Positions 25,718 to 34,547 of a stretch of DNA of 64,000 nt are shown here, piece after piece (position 1 is the stretch's first letter; each line of letters begins with the position of its first letter). This DNA comes from Myxococcus stipitatus (GTDB lineage: Bacteria; Myxococcota; Myxococcia; Myxococcales; Myxococcaceae). Position numbers and translations under genes: made by a program. The stretch lies in assembly GCF_037414475.1 (NCBI RefSeq), contig NZ_CP147913.1, forward strand, positions 310,001 through 374,000, given 5' to 3'. Under the pieces are notes generated by a model that made no database searches, was not told the DNA's origin, and saw only the letters and a list, made by a program, of their open reading frames with translations.

Positions 25718-25850
25718 GTGACCTCCAGAGCAGACAAATTCACGACATCGCTGCATTTCAAGAATAACAGAAACACAGCCAATCATCGCCTGCCATCCCA
25801 TCCAGAGTGTTGCGAAGTCGACCGTCAGGGAACGCAATCCCAGACAACCT

Positions 25851-26729
25851 TCACCCCGAGGCCTCACGCCGCCAGAGAGGCTTCACGGGCACGCGCTCCA
25901 GGATGCCCGAGCCGAACACACGGTCCAGCTCCAGGTAGTCCATGTGCACGTAGCCGATATGACAGCCACAGGTCGCCTTCGAGCACGGCCGGGGGCGCAG
26001 CGCCTGGTCGAAGTCGGGCGCGTAGATGTTTCCAATGGCCTCATCGATGAAGTGGCAGCGCCGCGCCGTGCCCTCTCCATCCACGGAGATGACAGACTCC
26101 CCTCCCCTGCACGCGCGGCCCAGGCTGGGGTGACGCACGTTGTTCACCGGGAACAACGGGTCCACCGCGGTGAAGCGCGCGATGTCCTCATCCGTGTACG
26201 GCTCCTCCTGCCCATCCTTCACCGCGTTGATCCACAGGTACGCGTCCCCGGGCAGCTCTCGGCGCAGCGCCTCCGCCTCCTCCGCGAAGCGCGTGAAGCC
26301 GACCATGCCCGCGCTGTACCGGACCCCTAGCGCGGACAACGTCTGGCACTTCTCCAGGAACCGATGCCGCTTCGTCCACTCCGGATGGTACGTCGCCCAG
26401 ATGCCCAGCTTCTCCGCGCGACAGTCCTTCACCCAATCCAGGTTGCAGGACAGGTTCGTCTGCGCGGCCACACGCTCCACGTGCGCAAGCCGCGTCAGCC
26501 GCGCCATCGCCTGCTGGTACCAGGGCCAGATGAGCGCCTCGCCCCACGGCGTGAAGAACACGGACACCGTGTCCCCCGTTCGAGCCTCCACCCACGACAC
26601 GAACCGCTCCAGGTCCTCGCGGTCCTTCGCGAGCTCCTCCTCGGTGTGCTTCCACTTCCCGAAAGGGCAGTACTCGCAGCCGTAGTTGCAGCTGGACAAC
26701 GGGCCTCGATAGAGCACGGTGAGCTTCAT
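25851..26729 (-). CDS. STM4011-family radical SAM protein
   Basis: A 292-residue radical SAM enzyme with the 4Fe-4S motif C14-x3-C18-x2-C21 (SSCNYGCEYCPF), an early position typical of the family. The C-terminal part has further Cys residues (RRCHFIDEA, then CSKATCGCH), consistent with an auxiliary iron-sulfur cluster as in SPASM-like peptide-modifying enzymes. The ATG overlaps the stop of STM4012 (ATGA). Cytosolic. The start and CPFGKWKH sequence match the STM4011 family as I recall it. The reaction is unknown; modification of a peptide or amino-acid-like substrate prepared by the ATP-grasp partner is a guess. Confidence 0.88.
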   Translation of the reverse strand: MKLTVLYRGPLSSCNYGCEYCPFGKWKHTEEELAKDREDLERFVSWVEARTGDTVSVFFTPWGEALIWPWYQQAMARLTRLAHVERVAAQTNLSCNLDWVKDCRAEKLGIWATYHPEWTKRHRFLEKCQTLSALGVRYSAGMVGFTRFAEEAEALRRELPGDAYLWINAVKDGQEEPYTDEDIARFTAVDPLFPVNNVRHPSLGRACRGGESVISVDGEGTARRCHFIDEAIGNIYAPDFDQALRPRPCSKATCGCHIGYVHMDYLELDRVFGSGILERVPVKPLWRREASG

Positions 26730-28042
26730 CGCCAGGCGTACTCCTCCGACAACGCGCGCACCCCCTCGGAGTGCAACCACGGTCCAATTAGGTCCGAGCG
26801 CTCCACGCCCGCCGCCGTGAGCACCAACCCCGGCCCCTCCCGGCGCGCCAGCCCGTGGGCCTCCAGCTCCAACAGCTCCGGGAAGTCCTCCAGCACGTCC
26901 GAGCAGAACCGCTCCCGGTACACCGCGAAGTCCACGCCGTCCGCCAGCAGCGACAACAACATGTGCCGGCGCCGCCGCTCCTCCCCGTTCAACCGGAAGC
27001 CGTACCCCACCTGTCCGAACGACTCCGACGTCCGCTCGCTGTACGACGCGATGATGGAGCGCACCTCGCGCGAGCCCACCGCGTACTCAGACGAGTAATG
27101 CACCTGCCCCGTGTACGAGCGCGCGCCGCACCCCAACCCCACCATCCCATCCTCCTGGCAGCGGTACACCGGCCCCGCCGCGTCCGGAGCATGGCGCGCG
27201 CGGAACATCCGCATCGACACCTGGGTGTAGCCTTCCGCCAGCAGGAACTCGCGGCCCGCGCGATACAGCGAGAGCCGCAGGTCATCCCACGCGCGCGACT
27301 TCTTCCCCAGGAAGGTCAGCGGCCGCACGTAGAGCGGGTACAAATAGATCTCCTCCGGCGAGAAGCGCAGCGCGGCACGCAAGGAGAACAGGAAGCTCTC
27401 CACCGTCTGCCCCTCCATCCCGTAGATGAGGTCCAGGTTCAGCGTGGGGAACCCCGTCGAACGGATGAGGTCCAGCGCCGCCTCCACCTGCGCCGTCTTC
27501 TGGGGCCGCTTCACCGCGGCCACCTCCGCCTCGATGAAGCTCTGCACACCCATGCTCACGCGGTCCGTCCCACGCGCGCGCAAGGCCCGCAGCTTCTCCG
27601 CGTCCACCGTCTCCGGAGACACCTCCACCGAGACAGGGATGCGATGCGGGTCCGCACCCAACACCTTCTCCGCCAGGTCGAATACGCGGTGCAGCCCGGC
27701 CACGTCGAGCAACGTCGGAGTGCCACCTCCCACCGCGAGCCGCGCGAAGCTCGCCGTGCCCAGCGCGTCCTTCACCCGGTGCGTCTCACGCTCCAGCGCC
27801 GCCAGGTACCCGTCCACCACGTCCTGCTTGGGGCCCGCCGCCGTGAAGAGATTGCAGAAGCCACACCGCATCTCGCAGAACGGGACGTGGAAGTAGAGGA
27901 ACAGGGCGTCCCGCCGCTCCTCCGCCCACACCGACTCCAGGGACAGCGCCGGAGCGAAGGGACGGTAGGCTGTCTTGTGCGGGTAGCCATAGAGGTACGC
28001 CACGTACGGCGACCCCTCGAGCATCTCTTCCAGGCGCTTCAT
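26726..28042 (-). CDS. STM4012-family radical SAM protein (HemN-like)
   Basis: A 438-residue radical SAM protein of the coproporphyrinogen-dehydrogenase-like (HemN/HemW) architecture: FHVPFCEMRCGFCNLF carries C56-x3-C60-x2-C63 and an extra Cys-free context. GGGTPTLLD follows at about 105 and SMGVQSF at about 165, all typical of the HemN superfamily, with an MG-rich C-terminal domain. It is unlikely to be a heme-synthesis enzyme because it overlaps STM4013 and STM4011 by ATGA at both ends and this gene set has its own family. The function is unknown. Confidence 0.88.
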   Translation of the reverse strand: MKRLEEMLEGSPYVAYLYGYPHKTAYRPFAPALSLESVWAEERRDALFLYFHVPFCEMRCGFCNLFTAAGPKQDVVDGYLAALERETHRVKDALGTASFARLAVGGGTPTLLDVAGLHRVFDLAEKVLGADPHRIPVSVEVSPETVDAEKLRALRARGTDRVSMGVQSFIEAEVAAVKRPQKTAQVEAALDLIRSTGFPTLNLDLIYGMEGQTVESFLFSLRAALRFSPEEIYLYPLYVRPLTFLGKKSRAWDDLRLSLYRAGREFLLAEGYTQVSMRMFRARHAPDAAGPVYRCQEDGMVGLGCGARSYTGQVHYSSEYAVGSREVRSIIASYSERTSESFGQVGYGFRLNGEERRRRHMLLSLLADGVDFAVYRERFCSDVLEDFPELLELEAHGLARREGPGLVLTAAGVERSDLIGPWLHSEGVRALSEEYAWR

Positions 28043-28848
28043 GGTGCGGACTCTCGCGGCAGGGTGAACTCGGCGTAGGGCACCGTCCAGACGACGGGGT
28101 GGCCCACGCGGTGACCGTTATAACCGTCCTCGCCGTAGGCCGTGCCGTGGTCTGAACAAACCATGCAGAAAGCCGCCCCCCTCCGGCGGAGCGCGGCGAA
28201 GAGGGGTGGAAGCTGACTGTCCACGTATTCCAGGGCTGCTGCGTGGGTGGCGCGCGAGTCCTCGGCGGCCCCGGGCAGGTAGTGGCGGTTGGGCTGGTGG
28301 AGCGCGGAGATGTTCATGAAGAGGAACACGCGTAGGTCCGCGGGCAGCTCCGCCAGTCGGCGCACGGCGAGCGCCACCTGGAACTCGGTGGAGCGAGGCT
28401 CGCGCACCCCCAGCTCCGGCGCCCAGTGGCTCTCCGCGAAGAGTCCCGGCAACACGTTGCCCAGCGGGTTGAGCTTGTTGAAGAAGCCCACGCCGCCGAT
28501 GCACACGGTGTGGTAGCCGCGCGCGGCCAGGCCCGTCACCAGGTCGGGCGCATCCAACACACACGTGCCCTGCCCCGTCGTCTCGCTGCCCTCGAAGCGC
28601 ATGGCGAACAACCTCGAGTGCCTCCCAGGATGCGCGGGGGTGGGCAGGAAGCCCGCGAAGAAGGCGTGGTGCGCGGCGTAGGTGAAGCTCGCGGGCGAAT
28701 GGCGCTCCTCCCACTGTCCGCCCGGCAGGAGCGCGGCGAGGTGGGGAATGCGGCCCGAGGCGGCGAGCTCCGACGCCACGTCGAAGCGCAAGGTGTCCAG
28801 CGTCAGGAAGAGCAGGTCGTGCGAGCCGACCACCGTGTTCATGTCCAT
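28039..28848 (-). CDS. STM4013/SEN3800-family hydrolase (sulfatase/alkaline-phosphatase fold)
   Basis: A 269-residue metal-dependent hydrolase-like protein of the alkaline phosphatase/sulfatase superfamily. LLFLTLDTLRFD at the N-terminus holds the first metal-binding Asp and the usual nucleophile position. CSDHGTAYGEDG and NGHRVGHPVV near the C-terminus hold the later Asp-His and His ligands. MDMNTVVGSHD at 28848 aligns with the family start I recall; ATG at 28842 gives an ATGA overlap with the upstream HAD gene. The phospho- or sulfo-substrate is unknown. Overlaps STM4012 by ATGA. Confidence 0.82.
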   Translation of the reverse strand: MDMNTVVGSHDLLFLTLDTLRFDVASELAASGRIPHLAALLPGGQWEERHSPASFTYAAHHAFFAGFLPTPAHPGRHSRLFAMRFEGSETTGQGTCVLDAPDLVTGLAARGYHTVCIGGVGFFNKLNPLGNVLPGLFAESHWAPELGVREPRSTEFQVALAVRRLAELPADLRVFLFMNISALHQPNRHYLPGAAEDSRATHAAALEYVDSQLPPLFAALRRRGAAFCMVCSDHGTAYGEDGYNGHRVGHPVVWTVPYAEFTLPRESAP

Positions 28849-29594
28849 GTCGAAAGCACCTGCGCGAAGTCCTCGACGCGCGAGCTGATGCGCTCCACGG
28901 TGAAGGTCGGGGGCGGAAGAGCGGCAGGCCACTGTCGCCCATGGGAGACCCAGCAGGTGGCGAGGCCCAGCTTCGTCGCGGGGACGATGTCGCGCTCCGG
29001 GTCGTCGCCCACGTGGAGCACCTCGGCGGGCTCTCGGCGCACGTGCTCGAGCGCCGCCAGGAAGATGCGCGGGTCCGGCTTCTCCACGCCCACGTCGCTG
29101 GAGAAGAAGCCGTCCGGCACCGAGTGATAGAGCCCCGCGTACACGAGCTTCATGCGCTGGGTGCCTGAGAATCCATTGGAGACGGTGACAATGGGATGGC
29201 GCTTCGCCAGCGCGCCCAGCCACTCCACGAGCTTCGGGTCCGACCCCACCAGGCGCGGCAGGGACATCCGGAAGTCCGTCCACAGCTCGCTCGCGGAGAG
29301 CCCCATGGGAAACGTCTTCGTCACGTCGAGACAGAAGGCGTCCCTGTCTCGTCCCCCGCGCTCGTCGAACGACTGGATGGTGGCGAAGTCCTCGGCGCGG
29401 CGGTGCTCGGGGAAGACCTGGGGGAAGCGGGCCATGAGCGCCTCGAAGTAGCGCGCGAAGGCCCCGGAGCGGTCGACCAGGGTGTCATCCACGTCGAAGA
29501 AGAGGGCCTTCGGCCGCGTCGGACCGTAGTTCCCGAAGGCCCGCGGTTTGTTCATCCACGCCTTGTCCTGGTAGGTCCCGCGCTTCTTTCCCAT
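28839..29594 (-). CDS. HAD-family hydrolase
   Basis: A 251-residue haloacid-dehalogenase-type phosphatase. Motif I FFDVDDTLVDRS (nucleophile and acid Asp), motif II TVSNGF, motif III GVEKPDPRIF (Lys) and motif IV GDDPERD are all present, with a C1-type helical cap between motifs I and II. ATG at 29594 is chosen; a GTG three codons upstream is possible. It overlaps the STM4013 gene by four to ten bases and begins the minus-strand STM half-cluster. It probably dephosphorylates a small metabolite; whether it belongs to the STM pathway or is a housekeeping phosphatase cannot be told. Confidence 0.85.
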   Translation of the reverse strand: MGKKRGTYQDKAWMNKPRAFGNYGPTRPKALFFDVDDTLVDRSGAFARYFEALMARFPQVFPEHRRAEDFATIQSFDERGGRDRDAFCLDVTKTFPMGLSASELWTDFRMSLPRLVGSDPKLVEWLGALAKRHPIVTVSNGFSGTQRMKLVYAGLYHSVPDGFFSSDVGVEKPDPRIFLAALEHVRREPAEVLHVGDDPERDIVPATKLGLATCWVSHGRQWPAALPPPTFTVERISSRVEDFAQVLSTWT

Positions 29595-29637
29595 GTCGAC
29601 CACCCTGGCGCCTCACGGCGCGCTCCACCACGAGGTA

Positions 29638-30780
29638 TCAGGCCGCGCTGAGTGAAGCCCGGTCATAGTCCAGCAACGCCTTCACCACGTCTTCCCGCGA
29701 GTCGGTCAGCATCAAGTGCCGCGCGTACTCCTGCCCCTGGGCGAGCTGCGCCAGCAGCGGGTAGACGGGACGCGTGCGCGTCCAGAACTCGGTGCCCAGG
29801 AAGATCATCGGGCTGATGACGCCGACGCTGTTGTAGTGGTTCTGGCAGGCGTCCTGGAAGATCTCCTGGATGGTGCCCGCGCTGCCCGGCGCGTAGACGA
29901 TGCCGCCCCGCGCGATGGTGAGCAGGCCGTCCTCCCGCACGCTGTTGGCGAAGTACTTGGCGATGGACGTGGCGAACGGATTGGGCGGCTCGTGGCCGTA
30001 GTGCCACGTGGGGATGCCCAGGCTCGAGCACGCGAACTCATCCCGAGGCCCCAAGGGGAACGCCGACCGCACCTCGAAGGCCCGGGCCAGCCACTCGCGG
30101 TCCGTGTAGCTGGGAGCCTTGGCGAGGATGGCGAGCGCGGCGTCCAGGTCACTCTCGGGACGCTGGGAGAACCAGGCTCCCAGGTGCGTGGCCTCCATCG
30201 CGCCTGGGCCCCCGCCGCTGACCAGGAAGAAGCCCGCGCGCGCCAGGTCCCGCGCCAGCATCGCGACACCCCGGTAGTCGGGCTGGCCACGCTTCATGGA
30301 GTGGCCCCCCATGATGGCCACCACCTTGCGCGACGGCTCCGCCGCGAGCAGGTCCTCCATCGCATCCGTGATGGCGTGGTCATGGAGCCGCTGCGCGAGG
30401 GTCTCCAGCAGCGTGGGCGGCGTGCCCCGGCCCTGTGTCTCCCAATGCCGGTAGATGCGCGCATCGAGCGTGTTCTCGTACGTCTCCGGATGCGCGGGGT
30501 CGAAGCCCGCGTAGAGCTCCTCCGGCGTGTAGAGGCTTCCTCGATACGGTTGATACGGCACGCCGGAGATGGGCGGGAACACCAGCGCTCCGTGCGCGAG
30601 CGCGGCCTGGAGCGCGTCCTTCTCCAGTTCACAGCCCAGGAACACCGTCCCCGCGAGCGCGGCGGTGCTCAGCTCACGCGTGTAGCGCCGAAGGTCCAGT
30701 CCCTGGATGACGACGTGGGCGAGGCTTGCACCCGCGCGAAGGTGCTTCTCGAAGGCTTCAAGGGTCTCGAGCTCAATCAC
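29638..30780 (-). CDS. LOG-family nucleotide-binding protein (cytokinin-riboside monophosphate hydrolase-like)
   Basis: A 380-residue cytosolic protein of the LOG/lysine-decarboxylase-like Rossmann fold. SGGGPGAMEA (at about 200) and the second phosphate/catalytic signature YAPGSAGTIQEIFQD (usually PGGxGTxxE) are clear, so a ribonucleotide N-glycosidase activity is plausible. At 380 residues it is about twice the minimal LOG length because of an N-terminal extension of about 145 residues. GTG at 30780 is the best available start (no strong ribosome site). The gene lies 43 bases after the next gene's end in the same orientation as the HAD/STM genes. Actual substrate unknown. Confidence 0.8.
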   Translation of the reverse strand: MIELETLEAFEKHLRAGASLAHVVIQGLDLRRYTRELSTAALAGTVFLGCELEKDALQAALAHGALVFPPISGVPYQPYRGSLYTPEELYAGFDPAHPETYENTLDARIYRHWETQGRGTPPTLLETLAQRLHDHAITDAMEDLLAAEPSRKVVAIMGGHSMKRGQPDYRGVAMLARDLARAGFFLVSGGGPGAMEATHLGAWFSQRPESDLDAALAILAKAPSYTDREWLARAFEVRSAFPLGPRDEFACSSLGIPTWHYGHEPPNPFATSIAKYFANSVREDGLLTIARGGIVYAPGSAGTIQEIFQDACQNHYNSVGVISPMIFLGTEFWTRTRPVYPLLAQLAQGQEYARHLMLTDSREDVVKALLDYDRASLSAA

Positions 30781-30809
30781 CCGCGAAGAATTCCATGCCT
30801 CGGGCCCGG

Positions 30810-31799
30810 CTAGAAGAGGACAACCATCGTGCCTCGCGGCATCCGGTCATACAGCGCGGCGATATCACGGGGATGGAACACGACGCACCCCCACGACAGC
30901 CGGCCCCGGCTCTGCTCCAGGGACCACTCACTCGCCCAGCCATGGAAGCCGATGCCACTCCCCAACCGGGTGTTGGCGTCCGTGGCCTCACGCGCCTCCC
31001 ACGCCCGGGTGATGCGCTCGCGAGTCTTCTCGTTGAGCCATCCACGCTCGACCCCCCGGCGAGCGTCCCAGGGATTCGGGTAGTTCACCTTCAGCCAGTG
31101 GCCTCCGTAGAAGGCGCCGTAGGGACCCGGAATCTCCCCGCGCAGCGTGTGGATGATGAAGTACATCCCCACGGGCGTGCGGTTGTCTCCCCGCTCCTGC
31201 TTGGGACCCGTGCCTTGCCCGAAGCCCACCTCCACTCGTGCGCGCTCGACACCTCGCTCGTACAAGCGGAGCTGATGCTTCGCATGTGAGATGAGCACCA
31301 GCACGGGCTCTGTCGCGGGCTGGGGCAATCGGGCTCGCGTGGACGTGAAGCGCCAGGCTTCCTCCGTGGACATGCGCCGGTCGGTGGAGAGCGACACGCT
31401 CGGCCGCACGGACTTCGACACCTGTCCCATCACCTGGCCCCGCGTGACGAGCGCACCGGGGTGAAGCTCCACGCCTTCCAGGCCCGAGTACTCCGAGCGG
31501 ACGCGAAGCAGCTCATGGTTCTCGTGATACAGGTGCTCCAGCGTGACGCTATTCCGCTCGGCGCCGACGGACACCACGCGTCCATGCGCCAGCGCGTGGA
31601 GCGGGCTTCCTGGTCGGATCTTCGCTGCATCGGGTACGGGGGCGAAGCCATCCGCCGCCGGGTGGGCCGGGCGCAGATAGGACTCGAAGAGGTCCGTCTC
31701 GTCCGCGCCCTGGGCCACGGCCGTCCAGGCAAGGAGACACAGCGGAAGAACCCGGCGCAGGCACGAAGAAGAGGAAGTCACGCCCGCTGGACACTCCAT
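30810..31799 (-). CDS. L,D-transpeptidase (YkuD) with degenerate M23-like N-terminal domain
   Basis: A 329-residue exported protein. After the N-terminal signal (VLPLCLLAWTAVAQG, cleaved about ADE) comes a segment with M23-peptidase-like sequence (HALAHGRVVSVG ... VTRGQVMGQV) lacking the catalytic His/Asp set. The C-terminal YkuD domain follows, with FHGWASEW and the active-site S-W-G-C-V-V, Cys at about 305. The usual SHGCVR/SNGCIR is changed to SWGCVV, so the Arg is lost, but Cys, Gly and the upstream His-Gly remain. It should act on peptidoglycan stem peptides, probably in the periplasm. ATG at 31799 is used; a TTG seven codons earlier is possible but the GGGAGG site is too close to the ATG. 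Operon-like with the ATPase/TPR gene (66 bases). Confidence 0.83.
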   Translation of the reverse strand: MECPAGVTSSSSCLRRVLPLCLLAWTAVAQGADETDLFESYLRPAHPAADGFAPVPDAAKIRPGSPLHALAHGRVVSVGAERNSVTLEHLYHENHELLRVRSEYSGLEGVELHPGALVTRGQVMGQVSKSVRPSVSLSTDRRMSTEEAWRFTSTRARLPQPATEPVLVLISHAKHQLRLYERGVERARVEVGFGQGTGPKQERGDNRTPVGMYFIIHTLRGEIPGPYGAFYGGHWLKVNYPNPWDARRGVERGWLNEKTRERITRAWEAREATDANTRLGSGIGFHGWASEWSLEQSRGRLSWGCVVFHPRDIAALYDRMPRGTMVVLF

Positions 31800-31865
31800 C
31801 CTCCCAGGCCGTTCCGTCAATCCGCGCGAGCACGCCGCGACACGCCCGTCAGTCCGCGCAGGCCG

Positions 31866-34124
31866 TCATCGGCGAGCCTCGAGCGCGCGAAGCGCCGCCT
31901 GCGCCTGGAGCAGCTCCGGACGGGCGTTGGCCGCGGCGGCATCCTGCGCCGCGAGTTCAAGCTGGCGCGCGGCCTCTTCCCGCTCACCCAATCGCAAGTG
32001 AGCCCGGCCCAGGGCGCAACGCAGGAGCGACTTCAGCTTCCGGTCCCCCAACATGCCCGCGAGCTGGAGCCCCCGCACCGCGTCCTCCTTCGCGAGCTCC
32101 GGCGCATCGGCCTGCGAGTGCAAGAGCGCGAGCCCATGGTGCGTGTACGCCATGCCGCCCCGGTCACCCATGCGCGCCTTGAGGTCCAACGCGAGCTGGA
32201 AGTAATGCACCGCCCGCTCACGCTCTCCCGCGCGAGCATACGCGTCCCCCAGATTGAAGAGCGCCGTGGAGTGCTCCCACGTATCTCCCGAGCGCTCCGT
32301 CCAGCGCAGCACGGCCGCGTACTCCGCCGTGGCCTGCTCCGGACGCCCCTGCCCCATCAGCAGCGTCCCCATCGCGCGGTGCAGGACGGCCTCCACGCTC
32401 GCCCGTCCGGGGACCTCCGAGTTGGGCAACTGAAGCAGCCGTCCACGAGCCGCCGACAGCCGCGAGTACGCCTCATCGAAGCGGGCCATCCAACACAGGG
32501 CCAATGCGCACAGCGCGTCGAGCGAGGCGCGCGACAGCAGCGCGTCCTGCGCCATGTCATACGCCCCCGCCTCCTCCGCCAGCGTCACCACCTCTTCGTA
32601 TCGCTCCAGGGAGAGCACCACGGCCGCGAGCTTCTGGAGGCAATGCAACCGCTCCGGCGGCGCCGCCACCGGATGGGGCTCGTCCAACGAGAGCGCGATT
32701 CTCCACGCGGACTCCGCCTCCGCGCGCTCTCCCGCGAGCCGATGTGCATCCCCCATCCGCTCCCAGAGCACCCGAGACCACCGGCGCGCGGACTCCAACG
32801 AGAGCCTCGCGGCCACATCCAGCCCGACGCGGTACACCTCCAACGCCGCCGCGGGCTCCAATGCCGCGAGGCTCCACCCCGCCACCTCCATCAAGTGGGG
32901 CAACGCCCGCTCCGGGCACTTCGCCGCGAGCCAGTGACGCGCCAGCTCCGCGCACGCGCGCCGGCGTGACTCCAACGGCAGGGCCTCATACGCCTCGGCC
33001 GCCCGCCGATGCAGCTCCACCCGGTCCGCGTCGGACCAGGCCGCGCCCAACCCCGGCATCCGCGCGCCCCAAGTGTAGCGTCCTCCCGAAACAGGCCGGA
33101 GCCACCCGCCCGACTCCAAGCCCGCGAGACACGAGAACCCACCCACGAGCGCCCCCAGCACCGGGCGCGGAACACACGGCCCCAACACCGCGCTCACCTG
33201 CAACGCCTCGCGCCGCGTCGCGGACAGCGTGTCGAAGCGGGCCGACACCACCTCGCCGCCCGTCCGAGGCAGCACCTCGCGGTGGCCCTCCTGCTGATAC
33301 GCGAGCGCCTGCAACACCATCAGCGGGTGCCCCGAGCCGACCCGAAGCACCTCCTCCCGAGCAGGCCCCGGGGGGACACGTGTCGCCACCCAACCCGACA
33401 CCTCCTCGGCGCTCAGCGGCCCCAGCTCGAGCACCTCCGCCGGCGCCGGCACGAGCGCAGTGCCAGCCGTGCGCTCCAACACCAGCACCAGCACGGGCGC
33501 GTGGGCCAGCCGTGTCACCAACACCTCGACGAGCGCGCGGCTGAGCCGGTCCGCATGCTGCCAGTCCTCCAGGATGAGGACGCGGGGCACGCGGTGCGGC
33601 AGCAGCGAATGGCAGAGCGCATCGAACAACGCGACGCTCTCGGAGGAGAGGCTCGCGGGGATGCCCCGCCACTCGCGGCCTTCCAGGAAGCGGCTGACGC
33701 GCTCCGCCTCCGCGCTGGACATCCGGCCCACGCCCGGAACCGGACGCAATCCCCGCGTGGCCTCCAGGAGGTCCAGGAACGGCCCCGCGGGCGTCCCGGG
33801 GAACGCCACGCCGCTGCCTTCCCACACCTCGAAGCGGCTGCCCGCCAACGCCTCCACCAGCGCGTCCTTCAGCCTCGACTTTCCAATGCCCTCCACACCC
33901 ACCAACCACACGGCGCGCCCCAGCCCGCGCCGCGCTTCCTCCGCGCACCACTTCAACCGCTCCAGCACCGCCGACCGCCCCACCAGCGCCGGGTGACACG
34001 CACCAGTCCCCCACCGCCTCACGCCTTCCGCCAGGGGCGTCGGCGACGACGCGCGCGGGCATGTGGCGAGGCCGGGGGCCAGTCGCGTCCCACAGGCCAT
34101 GCACACGCCCGCAGACGAGCTCAT
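31866..34124 (-). CDS. AAA16-type ATPase with zinc ribbon and C-terminal TPR repeats
   Basis: A 752-residue protein: a short N-terminal zinc-ribbon-like Cys pair (CMACGTR), then an AAA_16/ORC-like ATPase with P-loop GVEGIGKSRL and a Walker B-like LILEDWQHADRLS. A long alpha-helical region of TPR repeats runs over the last 350 residues (AEYAAVLRWTERSGDTWEH, YFQLALDLKARMGDRGG). This layout is common in signalling proteins of actinobacteria and myxobacteria (LuxR/SARP-like ATPases without an output domain); no kinase or DNA-binding domain is present. ATG at 34124 with GGAGG five bases upstream. Confidence 0.85.
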   Translation of the reverse strand: MSSSAGVCMACGTRLAPGLATCPRASSPTPLAEGVRRWGTGACHPALVGRSAVLERLKWCAEEARRGLGRAVWLVGVEGIGKSRLKDALVEALAGSRFEVWEGSGVAFPGTPAGPFLDLLEATRGLRPVPGVGRMSSAEAERVSRFLEGREWRGIPASLSSESVALFDALCHSLLPHRVPRVLILEDWQHADRLSRALVEVLVTRLAHAPVLVLVLERTAGTALVPAPAEVLELGPLSAEEVSGWVATRVPPGPAREEVLRVGSGHPLMVLQALAYQQEGHREVLPRTGGEVVSARFDTLSATRREALQVSAVLGPCVPRPVLGALVGGFSCLAGLESGGWLRPVSGGRYTWGARMPGLGAAWSDADRVELHRRAAEAYEALPLESRRRACAELARHWLAAKCPERALPHLMEVAGWSLAALEPAAALEVYRVGLDVAARLSLESARRWSRVLWERMGDAHRLAGERAEAESAWRIALSLDEPHPVAAPPERLHCLQKLAAVVLSLERYEEVVTLAEEAGAYDMAQDALLSRASLDALCALALCWMARFDEAYSRLSAARGRLLQLPNSEVPGRASVEAVLHRAMGTLLMGQGRPEQATAEYAAVLRWTERSGDTWEHSTALFNLGDAYARAGERERAVHYFQLALDLKARMGDRGGMAYTHHGLALLHSQADAPELAKEDAVRGLQLAGMLGDRKLKSLLRCALGRAHLRLGEREEAARQLELAAQDAAAANARPELLQAQAALRALEARR

Positions 34125-34547
34125 GAGCACCTCCAGGACTCAGACCTCTAACGCCCCCACCCAGCCGCGCACCTCGCTCCCAGGGGTTGTGCGTGTGTAC
34201 TGAATGTGTCGGCGGACATGCCCAGCGGGCCAACGGCCGCCTCCTCGGCCCCGCACTGCGTGCGCGCAAACCCTCACATTCCGCGCGCACCCGGCACCAA
34301 TGACAGACGTTTCCGCCGCCACCACCCCTCTCAACTCCGCCTCGTCACCTGTAGAGCAGACGAGCACGATAAGAACTGTTGAATACGAAATAAAAACCGC
34401 CGATGCTTGTCTGCGTTGCAACGCGGCGTTCCCCCGCCGTGACCTTGGAGAAGCCCGACAACTGGAACCCATCCGCCGGCGCGTGTCGTGAGACGCCCAC
34501 CGGACACCGTCTCCGTCTGTCTTTGTAACCCCCCAAGAGGTCCCTAC
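34125..34547. other. Divergent non-coding gap
   Basis: About 420 bases between two divergent genes, with GC content visibly lower around 34360-34400 (several A/T runs). It probably holds both promoters. No clear -35/-10 pair, sigma-54 box, riboswitch or small gene could be supported. Confidence 0.5.
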
